Shown: in pieces, positions 1 to 15,200 of the stretch
Numbering within the stretch: the first letter of the stretch is position 1
Layout: each line of letters starts with the position of its first letter
NCBI GenBank assembly: GCA_026874595.1
Contig: CM049307.1
Location: 75,802,643-75,866,642 of the forward strand
DNA: 64,000 nt
Source: Sipunculus nudus
Lineage: Eukaryota; Annelida; Sipuncula; Golfingiida; Sipunculidae
Reading direction: 5' to 3'
Position numbers and translations under genes: made by a program
The notes under the pieces: generated by a model
What the model was told of the DNA's origin: nothing
What the model saw: the letters and a program-made list of their open reading frames with translations, nothing else
Databases searched by the model: none

Positions 1-2160
1 TTTTGAGACCTTTAAGGATGCTGTCATCTGTTAACGTGGCACAAATCATAACGACTGGACCTAGAATCTTCATTCTCGACACACTGAGAGACCTATGAAA
101 AGTCTCCATGGAAACCAAAATTAGGTCTCTGTTACCCATATTCTTCGAGCTATGGAGCCCTAAAGTACCCCCCAGAATAGTAAAAAATTTCATACAAAAA
201 CTTCAATATCTCAATAACTACATCACTGATGGTCATGATTTTTGGCATACATATTGATTATGAGATGTTCCATTAGTTCCGCAGACTGGTGGCGCCACCT
301 ATGTTATCTATCAAGAGGGTACAAATTGCAACAACTCGACCTAAAAACTTCATTCTTGTCATGCAAGGAGGCCCATGAAGAGTGCCTGTGGAAACTTGAA
401 ATTAGGTCTCTGTTACCCATATCCTTCAAGCTATAGGTCTCTGAAGTATCCCTCAGAATAATGGACAATTTGATACAAAAGCTGAAGTATTTGAACAACT
501 AATACGGAGATCATCATGATTCTTTGCATGGATATTGACCATTAAGTGTTTTTAGCTCAGCTGACTGTAAGTCATCTGAAGTATCCCTCAGAATAATGGA
601 CAATTTGATACAAAAGCTCAAGTATCTAAACAACTATTGCAGTGATCACCATGATTCTTTGCATGGATATTGATCATGGAATGTGTCATCAGTTTCTGCA
701 GTATGGTGGCGCCACCTGTATTTTTTTTTATTTTTACAAATTTTTTTCTCTATTTTTGAGACCTCATAAGATGCGGTCATCTGTTAACATGGCATAAATC
801 GTAACAACTGGACCTAGAATCTTCTCTCTTGACATGCTGAGAGGCCCATGAAAAGTTTCCTTAAAAACTTGAAATTAGGTCTCTGTTACCCATAACCTCT
901 GAGCTATGGGGCTCCGAAGTACCCCCCAGAATAATGGAAAATTTGATACAAAAGCTCAGGTATCTGAACAATTATTATATTGATCACCATGATTCTTTGC
1001 ATGGATATTGATCATGAAATGTTTCATCAGTTTCTGCATTCTGGTGGCGCCACCTGTATTTTTTCAATTTTTAGCTCAGCTGACTGAAAGTCATCTGAGC
1101 TGTAGGGATCACCTTTTGTCCGTCGTCCATCCGGCCATCCAGGCGTCTGTCTGTTAACAGGGCACAAATCGTAACCGCTAGACTGGGAATCTTCTTACTT
1201 GAAATCCTGGGAGGTCTATGGAAATTCTCCTTTTAAACCTGAAATTAGGTCACTGTGACTTATATTCTTCGAGCTATGGGGTTCTGAAGTACCCCCCAGA
1301 ATAATGCAAAATTTAATACAAAAGCTCATGTATCTGAACAACTAATGCATTAATCACCATGATTCTTTGCATGGATATTGATCATGGAGTGTTTCATCAA
1401 TTTCTGGAGATTGGTGGCGCCACCTATATTTTTTTTATTTTTTACGATTTTTTTTCTCTACTTTTGTGATCTTTAAACATTTGGTCATCTGTAAACAGGG
1501 CACAAATCATAATGACTGGACCTAGAATCTTCTGTCCTCACCTCCAGGGAAGCCCATAAAAGGTCTACATGGAAACCCGAAATAAGGTCCCTGTTACCCA
1601 TATTCTGTGAGCCATGGGGCTCTGAAGTACCCCCCAGAATAAAGATTTGGTCATATATTAACAGGGCACAAATCATAATGACTGGACCTAGAATCTTCTG
1701 TCCTCACCTCCAGGGAAGCCCATAAAAGGTCTACATGGAAACCCGAAATAAGGTCCCTGTTACCCATATCCTTCATGCTCTGGGGCTCCGAAGTACTCCC
1801 CAGAATAAAGATTTGGTCATCTGTTAACAGAGCACAAATTATAATGACTTGACCTAGAATCTCCTTTCTTGATATGCTGGGAGGCCCCTGAAAAGTCTCC
1901 TTGTGCACCTGAAATTACATCTCTGTTACCCATATCCTTCATCCTATGCGGCTTTGAAATACCCCCCAGAATAAACATTTGGTCATCTGTTAACAGGGCA
2001 CAAATCAGAATAACTGGACCTAGAATTTTATTTTTTGACATGCTGGGAGACTCCTGAAAAGTCATCTTGTAAACCTTGAAAATAGGTGTCTGTTACCCAT
2101 ATCCTTCATGCTACAGAGCTCCATAGTACCCCAATGAATATTGGATGATTTTATACAAAA
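1..2160. repeat. Tandem repeat array, palindrome-bearing family A
   Basis: Related units start near 29, 305, 778, 1150, 1487, 1653, 1819 and 1985, each recognisable by phrases such as GGACCTAGAATCTTC, GGTCTCTGTTACCCATAT and GTACCCCCCAGAATAA. The last four are short units with a period of about 166 bp; the earlier ones are 270-470 bp because they carry an extra block (CATGATTCTTTGCATGGATA) and the palindrome GGTGGCGCCACC at 288-299, 705-716, 1043-1054 and 1413-1424. A hairpin beginning AGCTCAGCTGACT at 1073-1101 looks like the 5' head of an interspersed element within the array, and a partial head occurs near 552. Short ORFs across it are repeat artefacts. The array starts before the window. 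Confidence 0.85.
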
Positions 2161-2976
2161 GGTCAAGTTTGGAAAAAGTATTTCATTCAAATTTGACATT
2201 CAGATGATAAAATTACTTTTGTCAATGTCTTCCTGGTCAGCTGAGCGTCATGACCCCTGGGTCACTTGTTCTGTTTTTCTGTCTTTTTTATTTAAAATAT
2301 TTCATCAAAACTGAGCTTTAGAAGCTTTGCAGTAATTGGCTTGAGTGTGTTATTTAAATTCTATATTTTGACATAATGTAGCCACCGACGGCAACGCAAC
2401 AGGTTTCAGTTTTCTGTTGCTTCGCCGGCCCACCATAGGGCTAACTGGGGTTATAACACAAAATGATCTATTACTCTTAGAAAGGAAATTGTTTAAAAAA
2501 TATTTCCTATGGTTTTAACATACCAATGTTCACATTATGTAGTATGTCAAAAGGCCTGTAATAAAATATTACCATTCTGGAAAGCATGAAAAACCTGTAA
2601 CATCAACAACTGATTTATTTGTCCAGATGGAATTGAAGCATTAACAGTCAGGCGGACAATAGTCCTGTATAATGTTTTAGGCCTGTGTACTGTTATGTTC
2701 ATATTTTACTTCCTCGGTGCAAAATAGTGATGCAATGTTATTCAGTGGTCATATATACATTACACATAGAAGTACTGAGCATTAAACAGTTGATATCTGT
2801 TAAATTTCGCAGTTGTGTATGGAGTGTTATAATCACAGTTATTTGCAGGGGCAATCTAGGACTCCACATTGCGTCAGTCACAAAAAAAGAGCAATTGAGG
2901 AGTCCATTCTTATGGGCTAGACATAATGTAATGTAACTGTATAAAGTTATAATGTACAGAGAAATGTTGTTTTCAG

Positions 2977-5900
2977 ATGCAGACATGGACCTGCAGGAAA
3001 ATGCTTCCATTGTGTCCCCCTAGAGGTGAGAATATCCATTAGTATAGATTTTAGCTGTAGCTAATGCTAAAAAGGAGGAGCAAGGTACTCTCATATGAGT
3101 AGTTCTAACTCATTATCAGGGTCCAAAAGAAGAAGATGAGTACATATGAATTTTTGTGCTTTGAAATCTGTTAACACTTAATCATTTAGTCATTAATTAT
3201 TTATTTTTTACTGATATGAATATACCATGCCTACCAAGGCACATATTCATATTTATTATATTTTCAAAATGGCTTCTTCATGCTACTGAAAATTTTACCA
3301 TTTTGAATGCAAAGTTTGCATTCTTAATATTGCATCTTTTATTAAGTATCTCAGGAACTGCTTCAGCTGTTACCTGTTATCACCTAATTTTACAGACATA
3401 TTGATCATGTAACTCATAAGGTAATGGTACATGTACGTGGTACCAGTTTTGTACACCTTTCTGTGAGTCTAAATGGTATTTTCCTTTATTCCACTTTAAC
3501 CCCTCTTTTTCTTAGGTACCCATTTAATACCTGTATCGTAATACCTGAAACTGGGGAGTGGAATGAGTGCAAATGAGTTATTTTCAAAATGGTCTCATTC
3601 CAGGACTTCAAATATTCATGATCATCAAGCTTTATATAGTTTTTGTCTGTTATTGAATATTCCAGGAGTGGCTGTTGATGTCGGCAGCAAATTGTACAGG
3701 CTTGTTAATCATTTATTACTATGTAGATTGGCTATGTAGACAGTTGGTTCTACTGTGATGAACACCAAAGCAGTTTGCCTGACATGTGACTCCCAAATGC
3801 TCATTGACTTTTGTTTAATGCTGATGTCCATAAAATGATGCTTGATTCATGCAGGACTTGGCTAAAGACATGATAGCCACCAATTTTGCATGACAGATGT
3901 AATATTAATTTCAGATTCATTATTCTGTGTCATTATTACTTACTGTCAGGCACTAATACACACAGTGTAAGAACTGTCCCTGTATTGTAGTATATTGAAC
4001 AAATAAATTTAATGTTTGAAAATCCATTAGAAGTCATCAAAATGCCTAAACTAGCATTCTGTAATTAAATTAGCTGAAAGCATTAATTGTAATATGTGTT
4101 TCAGACTTGATGTGTTGTTGATTTTGTCATATATATCACTTACTGTGTGCTATAGCAGATTTTGAAAAGTTCAGGCAAAAAGACATGGAAACCTTGTTTC
4201 ATATGTGTTACTCCCATCCTTATTCCCACTTATATTCTATTTTGCCCACAGCCATATGATGAGCAGTATTTGAAGCAGGCTGATCCTCCCATCAAGTTCC
4301 TGTCCTTTCATTCCTACATCAGAAAGATGACCGGTGGGGTGGACAAGTATGTAACTGTCTCTTCTGTTCTTTTCTCTTTTTGTCTCCCGCTTCCTCGGAA
4401 CAGGCTCATTGATTTGGGTTTGTCTGTTTGTCCGTCTGTCTGTCCTTCCATCACGTTATGTGTATGTGATACTTTTCCTAAATCTTATTTCATTCAAATT
4501 TGGGTCAGTGATTGCTCTCATGTATACCTTTGTTGGAATTTATTTTGGAGTGTTTGTCTCACAAGGTAATAATACAATATGATATACCATTTTTCATATG
4601 ATGAATCAGCGCATTTAGTTTCACTAATCACCGACAAGTGACACTATGGGAGGACATAAATTCATTGAATGCGCTTGTTTAGTTCTTCAGTAAAGCTGTG
4701 TAATAAAATTCTGTCACAATTACCTTGAGAGCATATTACAACACTTTAAATAAAATAATTAATTTTAAAGTGAATCCATATATTAATCTTAATTGTTATC
4801 CTTATTATTGTTATCAAAAATATTTTCCTGTTATTGTTATTAATACAAGCAAATTTACCTGTTCTTGCATAGTTTATGAGGTGACTGATAGATAGTGTTA
4901 CCATAGCACCTTGGAGAAATAATGTCATTCAAAGGATTATTGTGAAAGTATGAGAAATGACCCAACTTGGGACAAATTGGCACAGTTCCAGACAGTTGAA
5001 GACCAAAAATTGGCATTTTCTAGATGTAACCACAGAATAGGTATGTGACAAAATTCTAGTAGCATCACTGTCATATATTAATATATATTTACAGTAAATG
5101 CATATATCTTTTTAAATATTTGGTTAAGGCACACCTGATTTCATATGGCCATTGATAGTGGTTTGTTGTTGATTTTGTTACAGAGGGAAGTTTGCTACTC
5201 TAGAGAACATCAGTTGTAGAATCAAGCCTGGCTGTACGGAGCACCCTCCCTGGCCTGGTGGTATTTGTACAAAATGTGTTCCCAGTGCTGTCACACTAAA
5301 CAGACAGGTAAGGCCACAACAAAAAGTGAATTATTCTTGGGATTACTGCTCCAATTTTGAACAGAACATTTTTATTAGCCTTGCTGACTGACAGTCATCT
5401 CAGCCATCACTTTAACCCCTTTGTATGTTTATTCGCCATCTAGTCAGACATTAACAGGACACCTATTGCACCAAACTGATCTAGAAATTACTTACTTGAA
5501 ATCATTCACTTACCTTGGAAACCTGATATTTGGTCACAATGACCTATATTCAGTAAGCTACAGGACAATTACACAATTCTGGGCCACCTGAAAATCTTGA
5601 CTCCCTGGTGTGAACATATATTTTGTGTTGGTTCATCAGATTTAAATAGTGTGCTTCATTTACACCTTTCAGACACACCATGCAAAGTTTGGTCCATCCA
5701 GTTCTTCGGAAATATCACTTTTGTTAATTTTCACTGCAATTTGTCCATTTTGAATGAAATACTGAACAAAAGGTTTGAATATCTCAATAAGAATGCACAA
5801 ATTGCCTTATATTTTTGTATAAATTCTTATTTCCACTTTTGTGATGGTATATTAATGTTAAGGGCTAATGCCAAGGTCCTGACACTTTTGCTTTCAGAAA

Positions 5901-6241
5901 TACCGGCATGTGGACTATGTACAGTTTGAGAATCCCTACATTGCTGAGTGCTTCCTGAACTACTGGAGGAAATCTGGCAACCAGAGAATAGGAATATTGT
6001 ACGGACGATACGAAACACACAAAGATGTTCCTCTTGGCATTAAAGCTGTAGTGGCAGCCATATATGAACCTCCACAGGTGATAAATCCTTCATTGCTTTA
6101 ACACTGACAGTTTTGATGTGATATTTTTCATGAAATACAGTGAAACCTGTGTTAAAAGACCTCCCATGGGACTGGCTAAATGTGGTCATAATTGTATCCG
6201 CCAAAACGAAGTTTTGCGGATACTATGTTTTTGACCGGGTT

Positions 6242-6275
<34 letters not shown>

Positions 6276-9200
6276 GTTCGTTTCCGGAGAACTCCTCTGA
6301 GACTACTGGACAGATTTTTCCGAAACTTACACAAATTATCGGGTCACATGTGAACTGGTGCCTAACCAAGTGACCTTGACCTCTGACCTTTCGTCTCTGC
6401 CCAGCGTCCGTTTGTGCGTCTGTTTACACACATAAACCCATATATCTCGGGAACCGTTTGACCGATCCGGAAAATTTTTTTACACAAATGTAGCCCTGGG
6501 ATAGCTTTATAACATACACAACAAAAGGTGGCGCCACCTGCAACCATGTTTGCACAGTGTCCATCTGTTCATCTGCCTGGGGTTAAAATCACTCATATCT
6601 CTGCAGTGGTTTGACTAATTCACCTAAAATTTGGCATGCATATACATCCTAGATAGCTTTCTCAATTTTATGACAGGTGGCGCCACCTACATTCACGTTA
6701 ACGCTCCACACATAAACCCATATATCTCGGGAACCGTTTGACCGATCCGGAAAAAATTTTTACACAAATGTAGCCCTGGGATAGCTTTATAACATACACA
6801 ACAAAAGGTGGCGCCACCTGCATCCATGTTTGCACGGTGTCCATTTGTTCATCTGCCTGGGGTTAAAATCACTCATATCTCTGCAGTGGTTTGACTAATT
6901 CACCTAAAAATCGGCATACATATACATCCTAGATAGCTTTCTTGATTTTATGACAGGTGGCGCCACCTACATTCACGTTAACGCTCCACACATAAACCCA
7001 TATATCTCGGGAACCGTTTGACTGATCCGGAAAAAAATTTTACACAAATGTAGCCCTGGGATAGCTTTATAACATACACAACAAAAGATGGCGCCACCTG
7101 CAACCATGTTTGCACAGTGTCCATTTGTTCATCTGCCTGGGGTTAAAATCACTCATATCTCTGCAATGGTTTGACTAATTCACCTAAAATTTGGCATGCG
7201 TATACATCCTAGATAGCTTCCTTGATTTTATGACAGGTGGCGCCACCTATATTCATGTTAACGCTGCAGACATCCTAGCTCATATCTCGGGAACCGTTTG
7301 ACCGATCCGGAAAAAAATTTTACACAAATGTAGCCCTGGGATAGCTTTATAACATACACAACAAAAGGTGGCGCCACCTGCAACCATGTTTCCACAGCGT
7401 CTATCTGTTTGTCTGCTGTGGGATAAAATCACTCATATCTCTGCAGTGGTTTGACTTTTCCACTTGAAATTTTGCATGTGTATATATCTTGGATAGTTTC
7501 TCGTTCAAATAACAGGTGGCGCCACCTACAATCATGTTTATGTGGCAGAGATCCAATACTAATATTTTACATATGTAACTCTATATCCCCTTGCCACTCA
7601 ATCCATGCCTCACTTCACCCGTCCTTCTCTGATTTTGGCGGATACACGTAGTCGCTTGTCGACTACCCGTATTCTAGTTCACAGGTGGTAGTATTAGAGG
7701 TCTGTTATAACCATTATAAATGTTTTCAGTTCACTCAAGGGTGGTCTTAATGGACAGATAGTCTTTTTACACAGTGGTCTTTCAGACAGGTTCCACTGTA
7801 AATGGAGTCCTGAAGTAAATAATATTAACTTAGCTCCTCCAGGTGCAATTACATTCTTGTCTTGGTTTGTTTGTTAGCAGCTTTACTCAAAAAGTTATGA
7901 AATAAATGTTGATGTAATTTTGTAGAGGGTTAGGAACAATCTATTAAATTATGGAGGTTATTTGGATCACCATTATATTTGTTTAACAAAGATTCTTTCC
8001 TATTTTGAGACTGGATAATGAGTTTACCCTGGAAGAGGATGAGATATTTGCTGGTATTAGGGACCTCCTTTATTGGCAGGCAGAGCTGAGCTGTGATGCA
8101 ACCATCTAGTTGGTGAACTGTAAACAATTCAGTGCTTTAGTTAACACTGAAATATCTGAGGAAATTTCTGTTAAACAAGGAAGTTAAAATGTAATTGAAT
8201 TATTTATCAGTAGTTGAAATTCAAATAATTACTGATTTCAGATCTCAATGAAGCATAGTATTGAGCTTCTTGAAGATAGTCGTGAAGAAGAAGTTAATAG
8301 AGTTGCAGCCAAATTAGGACTGCGGAAGGTCGGCTGGATGTTCACTGATCTGCTCGCACAAGATATGAAAAAAGGCACCGTAAAACACTTCAGGGGTCAT
8401 ATGGTAAGTCGAGTGTACCTGAAAAAGCTGATTACATTGAATTTTATCTCATACTTCATGTCAGCCTGGGCAAATTTTTTTTTAGATTTTTTTTGGTGGA
8501 GGTAACTGCCGCCATTTTATAATGCTTTGCTTAACTAAGTAATATGTACATCTGCAGAGTTCCATTCCGGTTTCGGACTGTGACAGCGGCTTATTTCCGA
8601 TTTTTCCTGGTGTCAACCAGGTTAAGTACACCACTCATGTGGGCCCTGGGTGTGTCTTATCCCCATTACTGGGTCATAACACTGAGGAACCCCTGAAAGG
8701 AGCACTCATTTGTGAGTTAACCATGACTGATGGGCACAATCTTCCCGTTAAGCCTGCAGAGCACTGACCCTGGGTGGGGGCTGACCATGAAAAATCTCAC
8801 CGCCTTGGCTGAGATTTGATCTCACAATCTCCCGGCTTTGAGTCCTGTGCTCTACCCCTGAGCCACAGAAGCTGGTCAGTCTAGACAAATTGTGCACTGA
8901 TCATTTGGATATGTAGGGGTAATCTAGATCCATGTTTGTATTCCTACATCATCTTCATTAGAGCCTGAGAGCTCAGTTACATGGTCCAGCTGGAACATAG
9001 CCCTGAATACATGACTTTTATTTTGGGCTGCAAGCCTAACTTGAGTCAAGGTACAAGCCATACAGAGGAATGCATTGCTGTTGTCTTCTTTTATGTTGCA
9101 TTAATATTGTAATAGCCCATAATCTTAACATTAGGTTACTAATGATGAATTAACACAAAAGAATACCCATGAACCCACCACCAAAACAAAAACTCTGTCT

Positions 9201-12200
9201 CTATAATAAAGGGTCATTTCTTGGATAACGTACAAGTTGGCCATGTCAGTAACCTGTGCTAGCAATGCTTGTATTCCTGCGGTCAGAAATTCAACAAATA
9301 TGTGGAGAAAATCATCAATATGCTGAGATAAAACAGAACTTCTATTGCTCATGGTTGGTGTTGTTAAAAAAAGCACTAAAACAGCTAATGATTGTCTGGT
9401 ATATGTAAGTGAGAGCGTAGTTATAGGCCATGAGGCATTGTCAAATATGAAAAAAATATTTGCATCCTTATAGAGTCTTAAAGTGTGCGTTCCTTGCTGA
9501 AGGATGTAAAGGCACTCTGACAGCCAGTATGCTGGTCATTGCTTCTCTAATGTCAGAGGGCTGAAATTGTGCTACTCAACCCCAAGCCTGCTGTATCATG
9601 AATTCTAAACAGGTGTGCATGTGGGTGGGCTGAAATCATAACGGCCAACCAGTTCCATCATATTAAAAGTAACCAGTATGCATATATCAGTACTGCTCAC
9701 ATACATTAACAACAAGAACACCTTCTACAAACTCACCAAATTTACAAGCCTTTATTTGATTAGTCAGTTTCTTGATATCTGCCATCACTAGATGCTTCAT
9801 GTACAAATAGCAATAGATTTGATTTTCCTGCCCTGTAGACAGGTTGTATGTAAGTCACTTGGTTGGTTCAACTGTCTTTTCTAATAATTCATGAAATAGT
9901 TCTTAACTCAGATGATCAAAGATTGTCCACATATTTATATTGGAACACGGGATTGTACCGTTATGAGTTTGACTTGTATTATATTGTATTGGTTTACCTA
10001 TATATTATTAATACAGCTGTGGAACCTACAGTTTAGCTGTACATGTTTATCAGTGTCAGGCTAATGCTGATTTAACTCCAGTCCTTTTAATTCATAAATT
10101 CTATAAACCCAAACACTTATGAACACTCATCTCTGAAATGTGAATTTTTTTTAATTTTCAGGATTCACACTTTTTAAGCGCAGAGGAATGCATCATGGCT
10201 GCTGACTTCCAAAACAAAAATCCTAGCGTGTGTAAACTTTCGTCGGAGGGACATTTTGGCTCCAAGTTTGTCACAGTTGTGGTCACAGGTTTGTCTCTAA
10301 GTACAGTAGAACCTTGACCATCTGAACAGTTTTGGGGACATAAAATTTGTTCAGATTATAAAGGTTACAGAAATGTAAGGTTGGCAGTGAAACAGTATAC
10401 TACCAGTGTTATGAAGACAAATTGTTGAGGGGAAAAATCCTGGGCTGATCCCAGTTTCGAACCCAGGTCGGTGGCGTACAAGTCCGGCGTCCCAACCGCT
10501 CTGCTAGAAAAGCAAGCTTCACTAGCGAGACAGTTTGGTCCGCTTTCATGCGCACCCCATAACAAACCCCCTCTTAAGAGCGTTCTGCTATCAGAACAAG
10601 ACTAATTATCCCAGGAGTCACACTTTGGTGAGCTTATTCCCTGGGCCACAAAGTTAACCGTCACATAAGACGAGCCCCCATTTTGTTACGAAGGCAAATA
10701 AATGAGGGGAAAATCCTGGGCCAATCCCGGTTTCGAACCCAGGTCGGTCGCGTACAAGTCCGGCGTACCTACCGCTTTGCTAGAAAAGCATGCTTTACTA
10801 GTGAGACAGTTCAGTCTGCTTTTATGGCACCCCGTAACACCAGTTTGCATAAATAAACTGACATCTCTTATGCTAGCAGTTGTGAGAACTGTTATCTCAG
10901 ATTCCCACTTTTAAAGCTTTTGTCATGACATTGCGTCAATTTGATACTCCGTACATAAGTGATGATTGATGATATAAATCACAGAAATCAGTCAGAAGAG
11001 TCTGCTTTCATTCATGGGTGTATGAACATGACTTGAGCCATTTGACGTTAAGTGTGTGTGTGTGTGTGGGGGGGGGGGGCCTTCATTGATGGTAATTTGT
11101 AGTGTGGAGAATCTGTTGTAATTTCATGATCAATCATAAGTAAATATCGGTTGACCTGTACTAACTGATCATCAAATTTGATCCGAGTGTAACATTTCTG
11201 CACATCATCTCAACTGAAAGGCCTGCATATCTGCTAATATATATAATAATTCTGCAGCCTGTATGTAATTGTAGTGAGAAGTTTTCAGAAAACACAGACT
11301 TTTGTAGCTCAGAGTTTGCTCACATGACGAAAATGAAAGCATACATTTCCTCATCACGAAGCTTGAGTTATGAGCAAAACTTAGTAATTGATTATGGCGC
11401 TGATAAGATTGTTTTTCACCAATTGATCATTGGCCTATCACTTGTAATTTGCAACATCTAGTTTGGTGTATTCCTGAAATTACAGGTAGTACCACATATT
11501 AACACAGCATATTTTATGTGACAGGGGACTCTAGTAACCAGATCCACTTTGATGCATACCAAGTGTCCAATCAGTGTATGGCGTTGGTCCGAGATGACTG
11601 TCTGATCCCGACAAAGGATGCTCCAGAATTCGGCTACATCAAAGAGTCATCCAACAGCCAATATGTGCCAGATGTTTTCTACAAGGTATTTTAGAGACTC
11701 TTATTTCTCGTCAGTTTACTTTTCAGTAAAAGTGCTTATATTAATTGTGTTATAGTCAGGCGCGGATCTAGAGAGGGGGTTCGGGGTTCCAGACTCTTCC
11801 CTACCCCCTAAGTTTGCTGGTTTTTTTGTCCTGCTGTTTTTTTGCCAGCATGCTTATAAATTTGATTTTGCACTGAATTTTGTAGAAAGGTGTACCTTGG
11901 GATAGGGAAGATTTCACTTAATTTTTCAGATCATGCTCATCAAATAATGGATACAGGGTCAGTACTGTTTTGTTTGTACATCTGTTTCTGTGCTAGGAAC
12001 TGTCACTAGTACTGACATCTATTTGAGGTTATATTAGAAATTGTTAGCGAACCTGTGAGCTTATGCGATGGAGCAGCGTCGTCTGTCCGCCGTCCGCCAT
12101 CCAGGGCTGGCTTTCCGCCATCAATGGCTGTAAGTCAGAAACTGTTGGAGCTAGCAGCTCCAAATTACATGTAAGAATTCGTCACATGTGAAACTTGGTG

Positions 12201-15200
12201 GCCTGGAGCTTATTATTGGGTAGCTGCATTAATTTAGATTTTATAGAGAAAAAGCTTAAAAACCTTTAAAAATCTTCTTCTCTGAAACTGTCCAGCCAAA
12301 TTGTCCAATATTTCACAAAAATGATCTCTGGAACAATCTCTCTCAAGTTTGTTTGAATAGTTCCAGTTCGGAGATTTTTGGCCGAGTTACAGGAGGTTGA
12401 ACTTAGTCATCTGTCCAAAAAAAGCACACTTCTCAGAATCTCAGAAACGGCTAGAGCTATAATGACCAAATTTTTTACCAATGTTTGTCACATATGTCAT
12501 ATCTTATTTTGAGGTATTGGTGGCGCCACCTACATTGTTGTGTTTTTTACAAGCGAAAATGTAATTTTAAACTCTTCTAGCTTATACACTGATTTATGAT
12601 GAAACTGTTCAGCTGATTGGTTTAAACTTTACAAGAATTATTCTATGGTAGGGTTCTTCCAGTTTTATAAGAATATATTGGGTAAATACAGTTTTAAAAA
12701 AGCAATGTAGCCAATTGAAAAAGGCTTTCTGTATTTGAAAACAGGTTTGACTTCATGCAGCCAAGTCAAGAGGTCACTCAGTACAAACAGGTGGGGTCCA
12801 GACATCACCATGGCAACTGACCTGGCTGGGGGGGGGTGTCTAGACAGTGTGTCTAGACATCTAGACGTCTGGATACAATGTTTAGATGCAGAATTCCCAG
12901 ATTATTGGAACTATATCTTTCAACTGTTTGAAAAAAACTTGGGTTGCATTTTAAGCAAATCGGGTTTATTATCAGGTCACATGTGAACTGCTGTGCCTTC
13001 ATTTTTGGTTGACATCTGACCTTTCCTTGCTGCCCAGTGTCCATTTGTGCGTCTGTTTCCACACATAAACCCACATATCTCGGAAACCGTTTGACCGATC
13101 AGGCTAAAAATTTTGCACAAATGTAGCCCTTTGATAGCTTTATAACATACACTAAAAATGGTGGCGCCACCTGCAACCATTTTTGCACAGCGTCCATTTG
13201 TTCATCTGCCTTGGGATAATATTACTCATATCTCAGCAGTGGTTTGACTTATCCACCTGAAATTTTGCAGGTTTATACATCCTGGACAGCTTTCTCGATT
13301 TTATGACAGGTGGCGCCACCTACATTCACATTTACTCTGCAGACATCCAAGCTCATATCTCGGGAACCGTTTGACCGATAGGGCCAAAATTTTGCATGTG
13401 TCCAGATCTCACATGGCTCTTCATCATAGGCAAAACTGGTGGTGCCACCTGCAACCACTTATGCACAGCGTCCATCTGTTCATCTGCCTTTGGATAAAAT
13501 CACTCATATCTGAGCAGAGGTTTGACTTATCCACCTGAAATTTTGCAGTTTTATACATCCTGGAAGGTTTCTTGATTTTATGACAGGTGGCGCCACCTAC
13601 ATTCACATTTACTCTGCAGACATTCAAGCTCATATCTCGGGAACCGTTTGACCGATTAGGTCAAAATTTTGCATGTGTCTAGATCTCACATAGCTCTTGA
13701 TCATAGGCAAAACTGGTGGTGCCACCTGCAACCATTTATGCACAGCGTCCATCTGTTCATCTGCCTTAGGTTAAAATCACTCATATCTCAGCAGTGGTTT
13801 GACTTATCCACCTAAAATTTTGCAGGTTTATACATCCTGGACAGCTTTCTCAATTTTATGACAGGTGGCGCCACCTACATTCACATTTACTATGCAGACA
13901 TTCAAGCTCATATCTCGGGAACCGTTTGACCGATTAGGTCAAAATTTTGCATGTGTCTAGATCTCACATAGCTCTTCATCATAGGGAAAACTGGTGGTGC
14001 CACCTGCAACCATTTATGCACAGCGTCCATCTGTTCATCTGCCTTAGGTTAAAATCAGTCATATCTCAGCAGTGGTTTGACTTATCCACCTGAAATTTTG
14101 CAGGTTTATACATCCTGGACAGCTTCCTCGATTTTATGACAGGTGGCACCACCTACATTCACATTTACTATGCAGACATTCAAGCTCATATCTCGGGAAC
14201 CATTTGACTGATTAGGTCAAAATTTTGCATGTGTCTAGATCTCACATAGCTCTTCATCATAGGCAAAACTGGTGGTGCCACCTGCAACCACTTATGCACA
14301 GCGTCCATCTGTTCATCTGCCTTTGGATAATATTACTCATCTCAGCAGTGGTTTGACTTATCCACCTGAAATTTTGCAGTTTTATACATCCTGGACAGGT
14401 TTCTTGATTTTATGACAGGTGTCGCCACCTACATTCACATTTACTTTGCAGACATTCAAGCTCATATCTCGGGAACCGCTTGACAGATTAGGCCAAAATT
14501 TTGCATGTGTCTAGATCTCACATAGCTCTTCATCATAGGCAAAACTGGTGGTGCCACCTGCAACCATTTATGCACAGCGTCCATCTGTTCATCTGCCTTA
14601 GGTTAAAATCACTCATATCTCAGCAGTGGTTTGACTTATCCACCTGAAATTTTGCAGGTTTATACATCCTTGACAGCTTTCTCGATTTTATGACAGGTGT
14701 CGCCACGTACATTCACATTTACTATGCAGACATTCAAGCTCATATCTCGGGAACCGTTTGACTGATTGGGCCAAAATTTTGCTTGTGTATAGATCTCACA
14801 TAGCTCTTCATCATAGGGAAAACTGGTGGTGCCACCTGCAACCATTTATGCACAGCGTCCATCTGTTCATCTGCCTTAGGTTAAAATCAGTCATATCTCA
14901 GCAGTGGTTTGACTTATCCACCTGAAATTTTGCAGGTTTATACATCCTGGACAGCTTCCTCGATTTTATGACAGGTGGCACCACCTACATTCACATTTAC
15001 TATGCAGACATTCAAGCTCATATCTCGGGAACCATTTGACTGATTAGGTCAAAATTTTGCATGTGTCTAGATCTCACATAGCTCTTCATCATAGGCAAAA
15101 CTGGTGGTGCCACCTGCAACCACTTATGCACAGCGTCCATCTGTTCATCTGCCTTTGGATAATATTACTCATCTCAGCAGTGGTTTGACTTATCCACCTG

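Noticed and set aside
6140-6373. Polyproline ORF over the (CCG)n run
   Set aside because: It lies inside the Helentron-like element, in an NPLOC4 intron; the proline run is only the trinucleotide repeat.
8797-8878. Functional tRNA gene
   Set aside because: The A and B boxes are degenerate, no cloverleaf can be closed and a SINE body follows.
10440-10530. Functional tRNA gene on the minus strand
   Set aside because: The tRNA-like part has a good B box but lacks a consistent acceptor stem and occurs twice within a repeated unit.
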